A DNA stretch of 10,778 bases from Caldifarciminota bacterium (GCA_026991055.1 JALXCE010000339.1:1-10778); one strand, 5' to 3'; shown: positions 1 through 6,837, numbered from the stretch's first letter. Notes: generated by a model from the sequence alone, not told the origin. Numbers and translations: made by a program.

Positions 1-34
1 AGCCATGTAAGTGTAGTAGTGATGAGGAGATATG

Positions 35-199
35 TCAATTTGTAGTGATACATCCATTATTCAAAATCCCGTGAAAACCGTTGTGACACAAGGGAAAGCT
101 CGAATCCCCCGTGTCAAAGTTGAGTAAATACATATGTGTGGCAAAGCCATGAGCAGATAATTGACCAATTATAAACAATATCAAAATCTTTTTGCTCAT
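35..199 (-). CDS. Small secreted protein, 54 aa, function unknown
   Basis: I do not recognise this protein. The start is placed at the ATG at 199 (MSKKILILF) because an AAAGGAG Shine-Dalgarno lies 8 nt upstream; a longer in-frame version from 220 would put that site inside the gene. Residues 1-20 form a classic signal peptide: two lysines, then a hydrophobic stretch ending in HGFA, a plausible signal peptidase I site. The mature part is only about 34 residues, with two cysteines and many Gly/Asn residues. The Shine-Dalgarno overlaps the stop codon of the upstream beta-propeller lipoprotein (stop at 213-215), so the two are probably translated together and both act outside the cytoplasm. It could instead be the start of a larger gene broken by a frameshift: another minus-strand frame from about 57 stays open to the window edge. 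The signal peptide and start are well supported; function and integrity are not. Confidence 0.55.
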   Translation of the reverse strand: MSKKILILFIIGQLSAHGFATHMYLLNFDTGDSSFPLCHNGFHGILNNGCITTN

Positions 200-212
200 A
201 TAAAATTCTCCT

Positions 213-1358
213 TTATTCACTGACTTTTACCAGATATATTTCATAGTTATATCCATACCCTCTCTCTTCTTCCTCATTCCACACTATATATATCCCATCG
301 TTACCTACTGCTAAGTCCGGAGAAAGTGACTCTCCTGATGTCTGTGACACATTCACTACATCACTCCATCTACCATCGTAGTATCTGTAATAAATATCAA
401 AAGACCCATTTCGCCATTCCTCCCATACGTAGTGAATCCACCCAAACCTGTCAAACTCAACCATATTATCCCATACTCGTCCTAAAATCCCAGGTACTGT
501 ATCAGGATCACTCCACTCCCCTCCAGGTTCCTTCACAGCATAACACATCATATTCTCATATCTATACGACCAATTCGCCCATACAACTCCCGAACGGCTA
601 ACAGCTATAGAGGGTGCCCACGCATATGCGAAACTCCCTGATGTATCTGATAATATTACTGGACCATTCCATGTGCCTGTTGGAGAACGGTAAAGATAAT
701 ATATATCGTTGTGCCCACTTTCACAAACCAGATGAACTCCTCCATTAGAATCGACGGCAATCGATGGATTTGTTGCAGAAACTGGCCCCGACTCTATTTC
801 GCTCCATGTACCATTCGGGAACCTCCTTCTATACTTAAAGCTTCTTTCATTCCATATGACATGTATCGTCCCGGATGGATCAGCGGCTATTCTAGGCTGA
901 TCTGCTTGCTCTTCTCCAGACAAAACCATTGGTCGTGACCACACACCTGAAGGGTCTCTCATTCGATAATATATTTTAGCATCATTGTGTCCCACTGTGT
1001 TCGCATACCATACAAGATGCACATTGTCAAAAGGATCCACAACGATGTGTGGAGCCCATGCATTGTGTAAACTGTCTGAGAGTATCTCTATGTCACTCCA
1101 GTCTCTGCCAGGAGGTTTGTAACGAAAATAAATTTGGAAAGGGTCATATCCAGTTCTACTTCCATCCATCCATGCAACATAAATAGTACCTTCTTTTCCA
1201 ATTGCTATCCATGCCCCTGAAGACTGTGTAGAATCTGTCCTCGATATATTCCTTGGATCATACTGTGGACCTGGTGGGTTATTACCAGGATTAAATGTTG
1301 ACCTCCTGCATGACACAAAGAGAACCAGTCCCAAAATTATCAATTTTTTTATATTCAA
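213..1358 (-). CDS. Beta-propeller (sialidase/BNR-like repeat) lipoprotein
   Basis: This is an exported 381-residue protein built of repeated propeller blades. The start is TTG at 1358, with AAAGGAGGT six nt upstream. Residues 1-17 are a type II signal peptide ending in LFVSC, so Cys17 would be lipidated; Phe at -3 of the lipobox is a little unusual. A Pro/Gly/Asn-rich linker follows (about 22-36). Seven copies of an 'I-x-x-V-W' strand lie at about 58, 112, 164, 207, 258, 307 and 355, most followed by an 'IYYRY..P.G.WS..' strand and an 'IAVD..G' turn. This matches a six- or seven-bladed propeller of the BNR/sialidase type. No sialidase catalytic set is evident, so enzymatic activity should not be assumed; a surface binding or structural role is an inference. 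The small secreted gene at 35-199 follows directly. Confidence 0.85.
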   Translation of the reverse strand: MNIKKLIILGLVLFVSCRRSTFNPGNNPPGPQYDPRNISRTDSTQSSGAWIAIGKEGTIYVAWMDGSRTGYDPFQIYFRYKPPGRDWSDIEILSDSLHNAWAPHIVVDPFDNVHLVWYANTVGHNDAKIYYRMRDPSGVWSRPMVLSGEEQADQPRIAADPSGTIHVIWNERSFKYRRRFPNGTWSEIESGPVSATNPSIAVDSNGGVHLVCESGHNDIYYLYRSPTGTWNGPVILSDTSGSFAYAWAPSIAVSRSGVVWANWSYRYENMMCYAVKEPGGEWSDPDTVPGILGRVWDNMVEFDRFGWIHYVWEEWRNGSFDIYYRYYDGRWSDVVNVSQTSGESLSPDLAVGNDGIYIVWNEEEERGYGYNYEIYLVKVSE

Positions 1359-1814
1359 TGCCTACCTCCTTTGTGTTTTAACACACTTCCCTCGTTTCCA
1401 TTTGAAGTAATGCCTTCCGATAAAATTGTCCACAGACTTTCTTATAATTTTAATACCCTCATACTCTCTCACCTCCTTTAATTTAAATCTTGTGGAAAAC
1501 ATGGAATACTTAGATGGGAACAGCGTTATAGAGTGAATAAGACCCCAACTCAGGCAGGTTTGTGATTTACTTAAAAATATCTTATATCTATTTCCCCATC
1601 CATCCTCCATCTTTACCCCCCCTTTTCACCATCTTCCCAGGGCAATTCTTCAACATCATTTTCCCAACTCCTTTATCGATTACAGAACATTTTAATTTAA
1701 AGGATAAAGTCCAAAATCTGTCAAGTATATTTGAGCCTGTTCGAAAAATACCCGATACGAAGTAGGAACATTTGTATTCTTGATTGGCTTCTACCTTAAA
1801 GGAGGGCCAAAACT
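1359..1814. other. Intergenic region with aborted minus-strand reading frames
   Basis: No convincing gene lies in these 456 bases. On the minus strand there are two good Shine-Dalgarno/ATG pairs. AAAGGAG at 1668-1674 precedes a 23-codon frame (1588-1659), and TAAAGGAGGT at 1471-1480 precedes a 6-codon frame, MRVLKL (1442-1462). An 82-codon minus-strand frame (1362-1610) ends in the Shine-Dalgarno of the lipoprotein gene, but its composition (many K, S, R, W and F, no domain) does not look like a conserved protein. The region is either a leader for the lipoprotein gene or the debris of small genes. Confidence 0.45.
1696..1724 (-). promoter_or_regulatory. Possible promoter for the lipoprotein transcript
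   Basis: A perfect TTGACA -35 hexamer on the minus strand lies at 1719-1724. At 17-bp spacing the -10 position reads TTTAAA (1696-1701), which matches TATAAT poorly. Transcription would run leftward through the small frames at 1588-1659 and 1442-1462 into the lipoprotein gene. The -35 box is clear and the -10 box weak, so this is tentative. Confidence 0.3.
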
Positions 1815-2268
1815 ATAAGAAAATATTCAAGGTTAAAAGACTTAACCTTCAATGACATCAAAAATCTCGTTAATTTCATCGATGATAAACTTAAGGAACC
1901 TTGTAATAAATGTGGCAGACCTCGAAAATACTCTGATGAATTTATCCTTGCTTTTTTACAAGAACATCTATAACCTTTCTTTTAGAGACCTCAGGTTCTT
2001 TATGATAGAGATATTTGACCATTCCCCAGCTATCTCAACCATACATTACAGATTATCAAAATTATCGATTTCCGTACTGGAGGAGCTATTAAACAGGATA
2101 GTATCGGAATTGGTGGGGAAGGAGGTGGAGTTATCTTTACTGGACGGTACGACACCTAAGGGTGTTAAGTGGCGTATTGCTAAGCCCAATGTGACTATAG
2201 GTTGCAATTTCTCTCCTGCTGTTATTCCTCCAGCACGAATTTTCCAACAAGCTCGACATAATCGTTGA
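1815..2268 (+). pseudogene. Decayed, truncated DDE transposase (IS4/IS5-like)
   Basis: These are the remains of an insertion-sequence transposase in two frames. Frame A (1815-1970) encodes RKYSRLKDLTFNDI and then CGRPRKYSDEFILAF. Frame B takes over in a T6 run at 1952-1957 and continues as FYKNIYNLSFRDLRFF, then STIHYRLSKL and LLDGT, ending at TGA 2266-2268. Removing one T joins the frames seamlessly. The GRPRKYSDE block, the 'LSFRDLRFF' helix, the 'STIHYRL' segment and a 'DGT' motif fit the order seen in IS4/IS5-type transposases, where the Asp of DGT (codon 2143-2145) would be the first catalytic acid. There is an AAAGGAGG site at 1798-1805, but the codon at normal spacing is ATA (1815), suggesting a lost ATG. 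Only about 150 codons remain and the rest of the DDE core is absent, so it cannot be active. No clear terminal inverted repeats were seen. The exact IS family is uncertain. Confidence 0.7.
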
Positions 2269-2293
2269 TTATTATGGCTTCTTTGGTCATAAT
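2265..2293 (+). promoter_or_regulatory. Candidate promoter for the TPR lipoprotein-kinase-rtcB operon
   Basis: TTGATT at 2265-2270 and CATAAT at 2288-2293 are spaced by exactly 17 bp, each with mismatches to the consensus hexamers (two and one respectively). The motif lies at the junction between the transposase relic and the first gene. A start site about 7 nt after the -10 box would fall near 2300, almost on the GTG start at 2302, which has no Shine-Dalgarno. A leaderless transcript is therefore possible. This is motif matching only. Confidence 0.35.
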
Positions 2294-2301
2294 CTTTGAC
2301 T

Positions 2302-3600
2302 GTGAAACGGTTAATTTCTCTCACGATACTATTTCTCTTTTTCGCCTCGAGCTGCGCCTATTTCAACACATATTACAACGCAAAAAAATACTTTAACGAG
2401 GCAGAACGAAGCTATAGGAAAAACAAAAGAATCTCTCCAAAGGAGCGAAAAGAATACGAGAAAGTCATCGAAAAATGCTCCAAAATACTCGAATTTTATC
2501 CAAACTCTAAGTATGTTGACGATGCCCTCTACCTGATGGCTATCTCCTATCTCAGGCTTGGCAACAGGGCTAAGGCGAAACGTAAATTTCAGGAACTCTT
2601 TAAATTTTTCCCAAACAGCAAGTATATTCCCGAGGCCAAGGTTGAATATGCAAGGTTGCTCATCGAATCGGGCAACCCTGAGGAGGCACGCGCCATCCTT
2701 AAACATAGCTCGAAAACCACCCTCGAGGACGCAACTCTACTACTTGCCCACTCACTGGCTCTTGAGGGGAAATGTGATAAAGCCTTGAACGAGCTCTCGC
2801 CTCTTTTAAAGAAGAAAAAGCTCGGTGAGCGCGACCGCGTAGACGCCCTGATGCTTGCCGCTCAATGTTCTTTCAAGACAGGGCAATACCAAAACACCGT
2901 CAAATTCTTAAACGAGCTTAAGTCACATGTTCTCTCAGATTCACTCAAGGTCCAAACCCAGGAACTGCTTGGTGACGTTTATTTCAAAATGGACAGTCTC
3001 GATAAGGCACAGGAAGTCCTTTCAGGTATAGACCTCCCCCCAAGAGATAGAAGGAGACCGAGAATTGATTTCAAGATAGCAAAGATTCTACTTGAGAAGG
3101 GTGACACGGCAGCTGCCATTAAGAAATTTAAAAAGGTTTATGACGAAGATAAAAACGGTAAATACGGCCAAATGGCTGCATTTACCATTGCCACACTGTA
3201 TGAAACCGCTGACTCGGTAAAAGTGGCCATAAAATGGTTCCAGAAGGCAAGCTCGTCCCGGGCAAACATAGAGATTGCCGATCTGGCTCGAAAGAAATTT
3301 AATGCCTACAAGGACATTGAAAAGTACGAAAAGGATACAACAGACGTTAGATTAAAAATAGCCGAGCTATACGTTCTCGAACTCAACAAGCCTGAAAAGG
3401 CGGTTAAAATGTATAAATCCGTCGTAGATTCTTCGTCCAGCGACGATGAAATCAAACGTGCTCTCTACGGGCTTGTGTATATTTATCACGAAATTTATCA
3501 CAACAAGGACTCAACATCAAAATATTTCAACATCCTGAAGGAGAAATTTGACGATTCGATACTTGTAAAGAAGGCAGAGTCACTTATCAAAAGTGATTAG
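2302..3600 (+). CDS. TPR-repeat lipoprotein, BamD-like
   Basis: This is a cell-envelope lipoprotein of 432 residues with repeated TPR helices. The GTG at 2302 (MKRLISL) is preferred; an in-frame TTG two codons earlier at 2296 would also work. Neither has a Shine-Dalgarno. The signal peptide runs to a clear lipobox, FFASSC, so the mature protein begins CAYFNTYYNAKKYF. The first third has tandem TPR-like pairs with 'YPNSKYVDDALYLMAISYLRLG' type spacing (two copies at about residues 60-130), a pattern shared with BamD and YbgF-type proteins that read envelope assembly partners. More degenerate TPR helices follow ('DTAAAIKKFKKVY', 'KPEKAVKMYKSVV'). It is lysine-rich throughout. Its final codons overlap the start of the lipid kinase gene by 8 nt. 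A role in outer-membrane protein assembly is inferred from architecture; the precise family is unknown. Confidence 0.82.
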   Translation: MKRLISLTILFLFFASSCAYFNTYYNAKKYFNEAERSYRKNKRISPKERKEYEKVIEKCSKILEFYPNSKYVDDALYLMAISYLRLGNRAKAKRKFQELFKFFPNSKYIPEAKVEYARLLIESGNPEEARAILKHSSKTTLEDATLLLAHSLALEGKCDKALNELSPLLKKKKLGERDRVDALMLAAQCSFKTGQYQNTVKFLNELKSHVLSDSLKVQTQELLGDVYFKMDSLDKAQEVLSGIDLPPRDRRRPRIDFKIAKILLEKGDTAAAIKKFKKVYDEDKNGKYGQMAAFTIATLYETADSVKVAIKWFQKASSSRANIEIADLARKKFNAYKDIEKYEKDTTDVRLKIAELYVLELNKPEKAVKMYKSVVDSSSSDDEIKRALYGLVYIYHEIYHNKDSTSKYFNILKEKFDDSILVKKAESLIKSD

Positions 3601-4510
3601 ATTTATCGTCAATCCAACAGCCGGGGCAAATAAAACCAGGAAAAGGTGGCCGATACTTGAATCCCACGCGAGGAAAGTTCTATCCGAATTTGATGTAGTT
3701 TTCACAGAATACCGGGGACATGCCATTGAGCTTGCCAAAAAGGCAGCCCTCGAAGGGATTGATACCGTTGTGGCCGTCGGGGGAGACGGGACCATCAACG
3801 AAGTCGTGAACGGGATTCACCAGTCAGGCCGGGACGTCAGGCTGGGAATCATTGATTGTGGCACAGGAGCAGATTTTGTCCGCACAGTTGATGTGGGGAA
3901 AACATATATAGAGTCTATTGACAACCTGAAAAACGGCAAAACCCGGCAGTTCGACATCATAGAGGCACAATTCAAAAGTATGCGAGGACAAGCAAAGAGC
4001 AGGGTTTTCGTCAACGCATCGGATATCGGACTCGGGGGAGATACCGTCATCAACGTTGATGGCTCACCAAAAGTCCTTGGTGGCAGGCTCGCTTTTCTCT
4101 ACGGAGTCTTGAGAAGTATTGTAAGACTAAAAATTTACCCTGTGCGGCTAAAAATAGACGGAAATGAAATTGGGGAGTTTGAAATTATTTCTACCATTGT
4201 CGCCAATGGAAAATACTTTGCCGGTGGAATGTTTGTTGCTCCTATGGCAGACCCTCAGGATGGAAAATTCGAAGTAATACTCATAAAAAAGACAACACGC
4301 AGAAAATTTATCCGTAGCCTGCCCCTTGTGTATAAAGGCACACACATTTATATTGATGAAGTGGAGCATTTCTCAGGAAGTATCCTTGAGGTTACATCAG
4401 AAGAAGAGGTGATGGTGGAAATGGATGGAGAGCTTGTTGGGTATCTTCCTGTTAAATTTAAAGTTTTACCAAAGGCTTTGAAAATCATAACAAGAGGTGA
4501 GAAATCATGA
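3593..4510 (+). CDS. Diacylglycerol kinase-family lipid kinase (YegS/DagK-like)
   Basis: This is a soluble kinase of 305 residues that probably phosphorylates a diacylglycerol-type lipid at the membrane surface using ATP. The start is GTG at 3593, inside the end of the upstream gene (8-nt overlap). The N-terminus reads IVNPTAG, the family's opening strand and nucleotide loop. The signature GGDGT is at residues 63-67, followed by 'INEVVNG'. The next motif is GTGADFVRT, where the family usually has GTGNDFAR, so one Asn is replaced by Ala. The C-terminal half includes 'VANGKYFAGGMFVAPMADPQDGKFEV', typical of the beta-sandwich domain of YegS/DgkB proteins, and ends 'MDGELVGYLPVKFKVLP'. Length and motif order fit the family. 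It overlaps rtcB by the ATGA arrangement (4507-4510), so translation is likely coupled. The exact lipid substrate cannot be read from sequence. Confidence 0.9.
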   Translation: MIRFIVNPTAGANKTRKRWPILESHARKVLSEFDVVFTEYRGHAIELAKKAALEGIDTVVAVGGDGTINEVVNGIHQSGRDVRLGIIDCGTGADFVRTVDVGKTYIESIDNLKNGKTRQFDIIEAQFKSMRGQAKSRVFVNASDIGLGGDTVINVDGSPKVLGGRLAFLYGVLRSIVRLKIYPVRLKIDGNEIGEFEIISTIVANGKYFAGGMFVAPMADPQDGKFEVILIKKTTRRKFIRSLPLVYKGTHIYIDEVEHFSGSILEVTSEEEVMVEMDGELVGYLPVKFKVLPKALKIITRGEKS

Positions 4511-5964
4511 GTAATGCATGGAAAGGACCTTTAAAAAGGATTGATTCAAACAGGTGGGAAATTCCTAAGACATACAAACCCTGCATGAAGGTGCCTGGAA
4601 TAATTTATGCCTCTGGTGAGCTCATTGAAAGTATTAAAATGGACCAGGCACCTGAACAGGTGGCAAATGTGGCCTGCATGCCGGGGATCGTGAAATACTC
4701 TCTTGCCATGCCGGATATCCACTGGGGATACGGATTCCCGATCGGTGGGGTCGCAGCCTTCGACGTCGAGACCGGAGTTATTTCTCCCGGTGGAGTGGGA
4801 TACGACATAAACTGTGGTGTTAGAATCATCAGGAGCGACATCACACTCGAGGAAATGAAGCCACGACTTGAAAAAGTTTTAAAGGCTATCTATGACAATG
4901 TCCCTGCCGGTGTGGGTGAGGGTGGCAAAATCAGGGTATCCAACAGGGAATTAGAGGAAGTCATGGTCAAAGGTGCCCGGTGGGTTGTGGAAAAGGGCTA
5001 TGGCTTCAAGGATGACCTTCAGAGAATCGAAGAGGGTGGTGAGATGAAGGGGGCAGACCCATCAAAAGTTTCTGCTCGGGCAAGAGAGCGTGGAAGGCCG
5101 CAGCTCGGATCACTCGGTGCCGGAAACCACTTCTTAGAGGTCCAGGTGGTGGAAGAAATCTTCGACCCCAAAGTGGCTGAGGTCTTTGGTCTTCGGAAAG
5201 GGTACATTACCTTCATGATACACACCGGTTCACGCGGCTTTGGTCATCAGGTTTGCGACGACTATGTCAAAACCCTTGGACGTGCCATGGACAGGTACGG
5301 CATCAGGGTTCCAGACAGGCAGCTTGCGTGTGTTCCGTTTAAATCAAAGGAGGGACAGGCTTATTTTGGAGCAATGGTCTCTGCAGCCAACTACGCATGG
5401 GCCAACCGACAGTTCATCACCCACTGGGTTAGAGAGAGTGTGTCAAAAGTTTTTGGTAAAAGTGCCGAATCCCTTGGCCTGTACCTGGTTTACGACGTTG
5501 CCCACAACATAGCGAAAGTGGAGGAACACGTTGTAGATGGTAAGAAGATGAAACTCGTAGTTCACCGTAAGGGGGCAACCCGCGCCTTTGCCGCAGGGAG
5601 ACCCGAAGTTCCCGAAGTTTATAGGAGTGTGGGACAGCCTGTCTTAATCCCCGGAGATATGGGAACTGCCTCATACGTGCTCGTCGGAACAGAGAGGGCA
5701 ATGAGAGAAACTTTTGGCTCCACATGCCACGGGGCAGGCCGTGTTCTCTCCCGTGCCCAGGCCAAGAAGAAACTGTGGAATAGACCACTTGAGGAAGAGC
5801 TAAGAGAAAAGGGCATCCTTGTGAAGGCACATTCAAGACGTGTGCTTGTAGAAGAGGCACCTGAGGCCTACAAGGATGTGGATATTGTGGTGAATACAGT
5901 GCATCGTGCGGGTATTTCAAGGAAGGTTGCCCGTCTGAGACCCCTTGCAGTTGTGAAGGGATAG
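4507..5964 (+). CDS. rtcB: RtcB, tRNA-splicing/RNA-repair ligase
   Basis: RtcB joins RNA 2',3'-cyclic phosphate or 3'-phosphate ends to 5'-OH ends using GTP and Mn2+. The 485-residue length matches archaeal and bacterial RtcB. The conserved residues are present: Asp100 and Cys103 in GYDINCGVR; Asn207 and His208 in LGAGNHFLE; His239 in MIHTGSRGFGH; His333 in YDVAHN; and His408 in STCHGAGR, the expected guanylylated histidine. The protein ends in PLAVVKG with the near-terminal lysine that contacts guanine. All the metal- and GTP-binding positions I can align are intact, so an active enzyme is expected. The ATG at 4507 overlaps the kinase stop and is preceded by AGAGGTGAG. No archease partner gene lies next to it. 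In bacteria it acts in RNA repair or in responses to RNA damage; its grouping with a lipid kinase and TPR lipoprotein does not point to a specific target. Confidence 0.96.
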   Translation: MSNAWKGPLKRIDSNRWEIPKTYKPCMKVPGIIYASGELIESIKMDQAPEQVANVACMPGIVKYSLAMPDIHWGYGFPIGGVAAFDVETGVISPGGVGYDINCGVRIIRSDITLEEMKPRLEKVLKAIYDNVPAGVGEGGKIRVSNRELEEVMVKGARWVVEKGYGFKDDLQRIEEGGEMKGADPSKVSARARERGRPQLGSLGAGNHFLEVQVVEEIFDPKVAEVFGLRKGYITFMIHTGSRGFGHQVCDDYVKTLGRAMDRYGIRVPDRQLACVPFKSKEGQAYFGAMVSAANYAWANRQFITHWVRESVSKVFGKSAESLGLYLVYDVAHNIAKVEEHVVDGKKMKLVVHRKGATRAFAAGRPEVPEVYRSVGQPVLIPGDMGTASYVLVGTERAMRETFGSTCHGAGRVLSRAQAKKKLWNRPLEEELREKGILVKAHSRRVLVEEAPEAYKDVDIVVNTVHRAGISRKVARLRPLAVVKG

Positions 5965-5986
5965 GAATTTTTGAATTAAAGAGAGT

Positions 5987-6013
5987 GGGGCCGGGGCCTT
6001 CGGCCCCGGCCCC
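5987..6013 (+). terminator. GC-rich hairpin after rtcB, probable terminator
   Basis: A perfect 12-bp stem (GGGGCCGGGGCC at 5987-5998 and its complement at 6002-6013) encloses a TTC loop, 23 nt after the rtcB stop. It is very stable but followed by TCATTAATCC rather than a U run, so it is not a textbook intrinsic terminator. It may instead protect the operon's 3' end or be a repeated extragenic palindrome. Confidence 0.6.
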
Positions 6014-6399
6014 TCATTAATCCATATCCAGTAAAGCACATCTCCAGACATCCCTTGAAATCTATACACGCAAATAAGCCAAATCAAAAATATCACTTAC
6101 CAACCATGAAGTGAGCATGGATAGTCATTTAGCTCAAGCCTTTTAAGTCCCGTTTTTTCCATTTTCCCCAAATCCTTCCCCAGGTGAAAGGGAAAAAATT
6201 TTTATCTTTCTGATAGAGTTTTCGTCCTTGCTTTGCTATCTTAAGCAAGAATAGTAAACACTCCATTCTCTCACCACTTCGTGTGTTGAAATTTTCGAAC
6301 AAGCTCTTTAGGTTCTTGATAACTGCGGGAGAGTTTATAATTTTGTTAACAGGAAATTTTTGTAGATGCTAACAGAAATTGATTGAGGGGGAACCAAAA
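6014..6399. other. Intergenic, with a startless 79-codon minus-strand reading frame
   Basis: Apart from the promoter noted at 6316-6341, the notable content is an open minus-strand frame from 6368 to the TAA at 6129-6131. It reads protein-like in its middle (GERMECLLFLLKIAKQ then GRKLYQKDKNFFPF) and ends 'KKRDLKGLS'. There is no ATG or GTG near its beginning; a TTG at 6300-6302 would give 57 residues, with no clear Shine-Dalgarno. I do not recognise it. It may be a gene remnant, an uncharacterised small gene, or chance in AT-rich DNA. Confidence 0.3.
6316..6341 (+). promoter_or_regulatory. Candidate promoter for the small membrane protein
   Basis: A perfect TATAAT lies at 6336-6341, with TTGATA at 6316-6321. 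The 14-bp spacing is shorter than the usual 16-18, so the -35 assignment is doubtful. A start near 6348 would give a leader of about 50 nt before the ATG at 6400. Confidence 0.4.
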
Positions 6400-6597
6400 A
6401 TGAAGTTCTTAAAATTCTTGATTCAACATTACGACATATTTGTTATAGGGATTGTGTCTTTCTACATCATTGGCCTGATAGACGGTCGTGGTCTTGTGGG
6501 CTCTATATCCTATGCGGTAATATTCGGTCCTCTATGGGCTTTAATAGGTCTTATTTTCTTTTATGTCACAAAAAAGCCTTTGAAGAAAATTTTCTAA
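6400..6597 (+). CDS. Small two-helix membrane protein, 65 aa, unknown function
   Basis: I do not recognise this family. The ATG at 6400 (MKFLKFLIQHYD) is chosen because GAGGGGG lies 7-8 nt upstream; a longer TTG frame from 6379 would swallow that site. Two membrane segments are visible, about residues 13-28 (IFVIGIVSFYIIGLI) and 37-56 (ISYAVIFGPLWALIGLIFFY), joined by a short loop 'DGRGLVGS'. The tail KKPLKKIF is basic and probably cytoplasmic. It stands alone, with a TATAAT-like promoter upstream and a palindrome 130 bp downstream. Its isolated position and small size resemble many uncharacterised small membrane proteins; no role can be assigned. The ribosome binding site and the hydrophobic pattern make a real gene likely. 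Confidence 0.6.
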   Translation: MKFLKFLIQHYDIFVIGIVSFYIIGLIDGRGLVGSISYAVIFGPLWALIGLIFFYVTKKPLKKIF

Positions 6598-6630
6598 AAA
6601 CCATACACTAAAAGGATGAATGTTTTCTGG

Positions 6631-6656
6631 GAAAATTTCTCCCCCACGTAAATTTT
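6631..6656 (+). repeat. Direct repeat copy 1 (26 nt)
   Basis: The sequence starts GAAAATTTCTCCCC, has CACG in the middle and ends TAAATTTT. It matches the copy at 6812-6837 at 22 of 26 positions with no gaps. Confidence 0.5.
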
Positions 6657-6726
6657 TGAAGATAGGTCGAGTAAGAAAGTACACTTAGCCTTTCCTGAAT
6701 TTCAAAATCTCACCATTCTCCCCTAA

Positions 6727-6752
6727 CCCCTCCTTCCTCAAGGAAGGAGGGG
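6727..6752. repeat. Perfect 12-bp palindrome, terminator or extragenic repeat
   Basis: CCCCTCCTTCCT (6727-6738) and its exact complement (6741-6752) flank a CA spacer; in RNA the loop would be at least TCAA. On the plus strand it is followed by ATTTTG, a short T run, so it may end the membrane-protein transcript. The flanks 'CCCTAA' and 'ATTTTGAG' resemble a type of CT-rich extragenic palindrome that I recall occurring in many copies in some genomes. Copy number cannot be judged here. Confidence 0.5.
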
Positions 6753-6811
6753 ATTTTGAGTTTGCAGTTAGTGAGAGTTTGTAATATACAGGATTGTTGA
6801 TGAGTGGTTAA

Positions 6812-6837
6812 GAATATTTCTCCCCTGCATAAATTTT
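6812..6837 (+). repeat. Direct repeat copy 2 (26 nt)
   Basis: The sequence starts GAATATTTCTCCCC, has TGCA in the middle and ends TAAATTTT. The differences from the copy at 6631-6656 are one A/T and three in the central tetranucleotide. The two copies bracket the palindrome at 6727-6752. Confidence 0.5.

Noticed and set aside
1362..1610. 82-codon minus-strand frame directly before the lipoprotein gene
   Set aside because: Its stop overlaps the lipoprotein Shine-Dalgarno, as real coupled genes do here, but it has no recognisable domain or signal peptide, and a better ribosome site inside it drives a different frame. It is described under the intergenic region only.
1562..1765. 67-codon plus-strand frame rich in Pro, Phe and Ile
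   Set aside because: It has no ribosome binding site, a low-complexity composition in AT-rich DNA, and overlaps the minus-strand leader region.
1950..1973. Programmed frameshifting at the T6 tract of the transposase
   Set aside because: Many IS elements do use frameshifting, but the same gene has also lost its start codon and most of its catalytic domain, so decay is the simpler explanation.
2046..2324. 92-codon minus-strand frame across the relic and operon start
   Set aside because: It runs antisense to clear transposase sequence and to the signal peptide of the TPR gene, with no ribosome site. It is a shadow frame.
5429..5920. 163-codon minus-strand frame opposite rtcB
   Set aside because: It is entirely antisense to highly conserved RtcB residues and has low-complexity Ser/Arg/Leu composition typical of a shadow frame.
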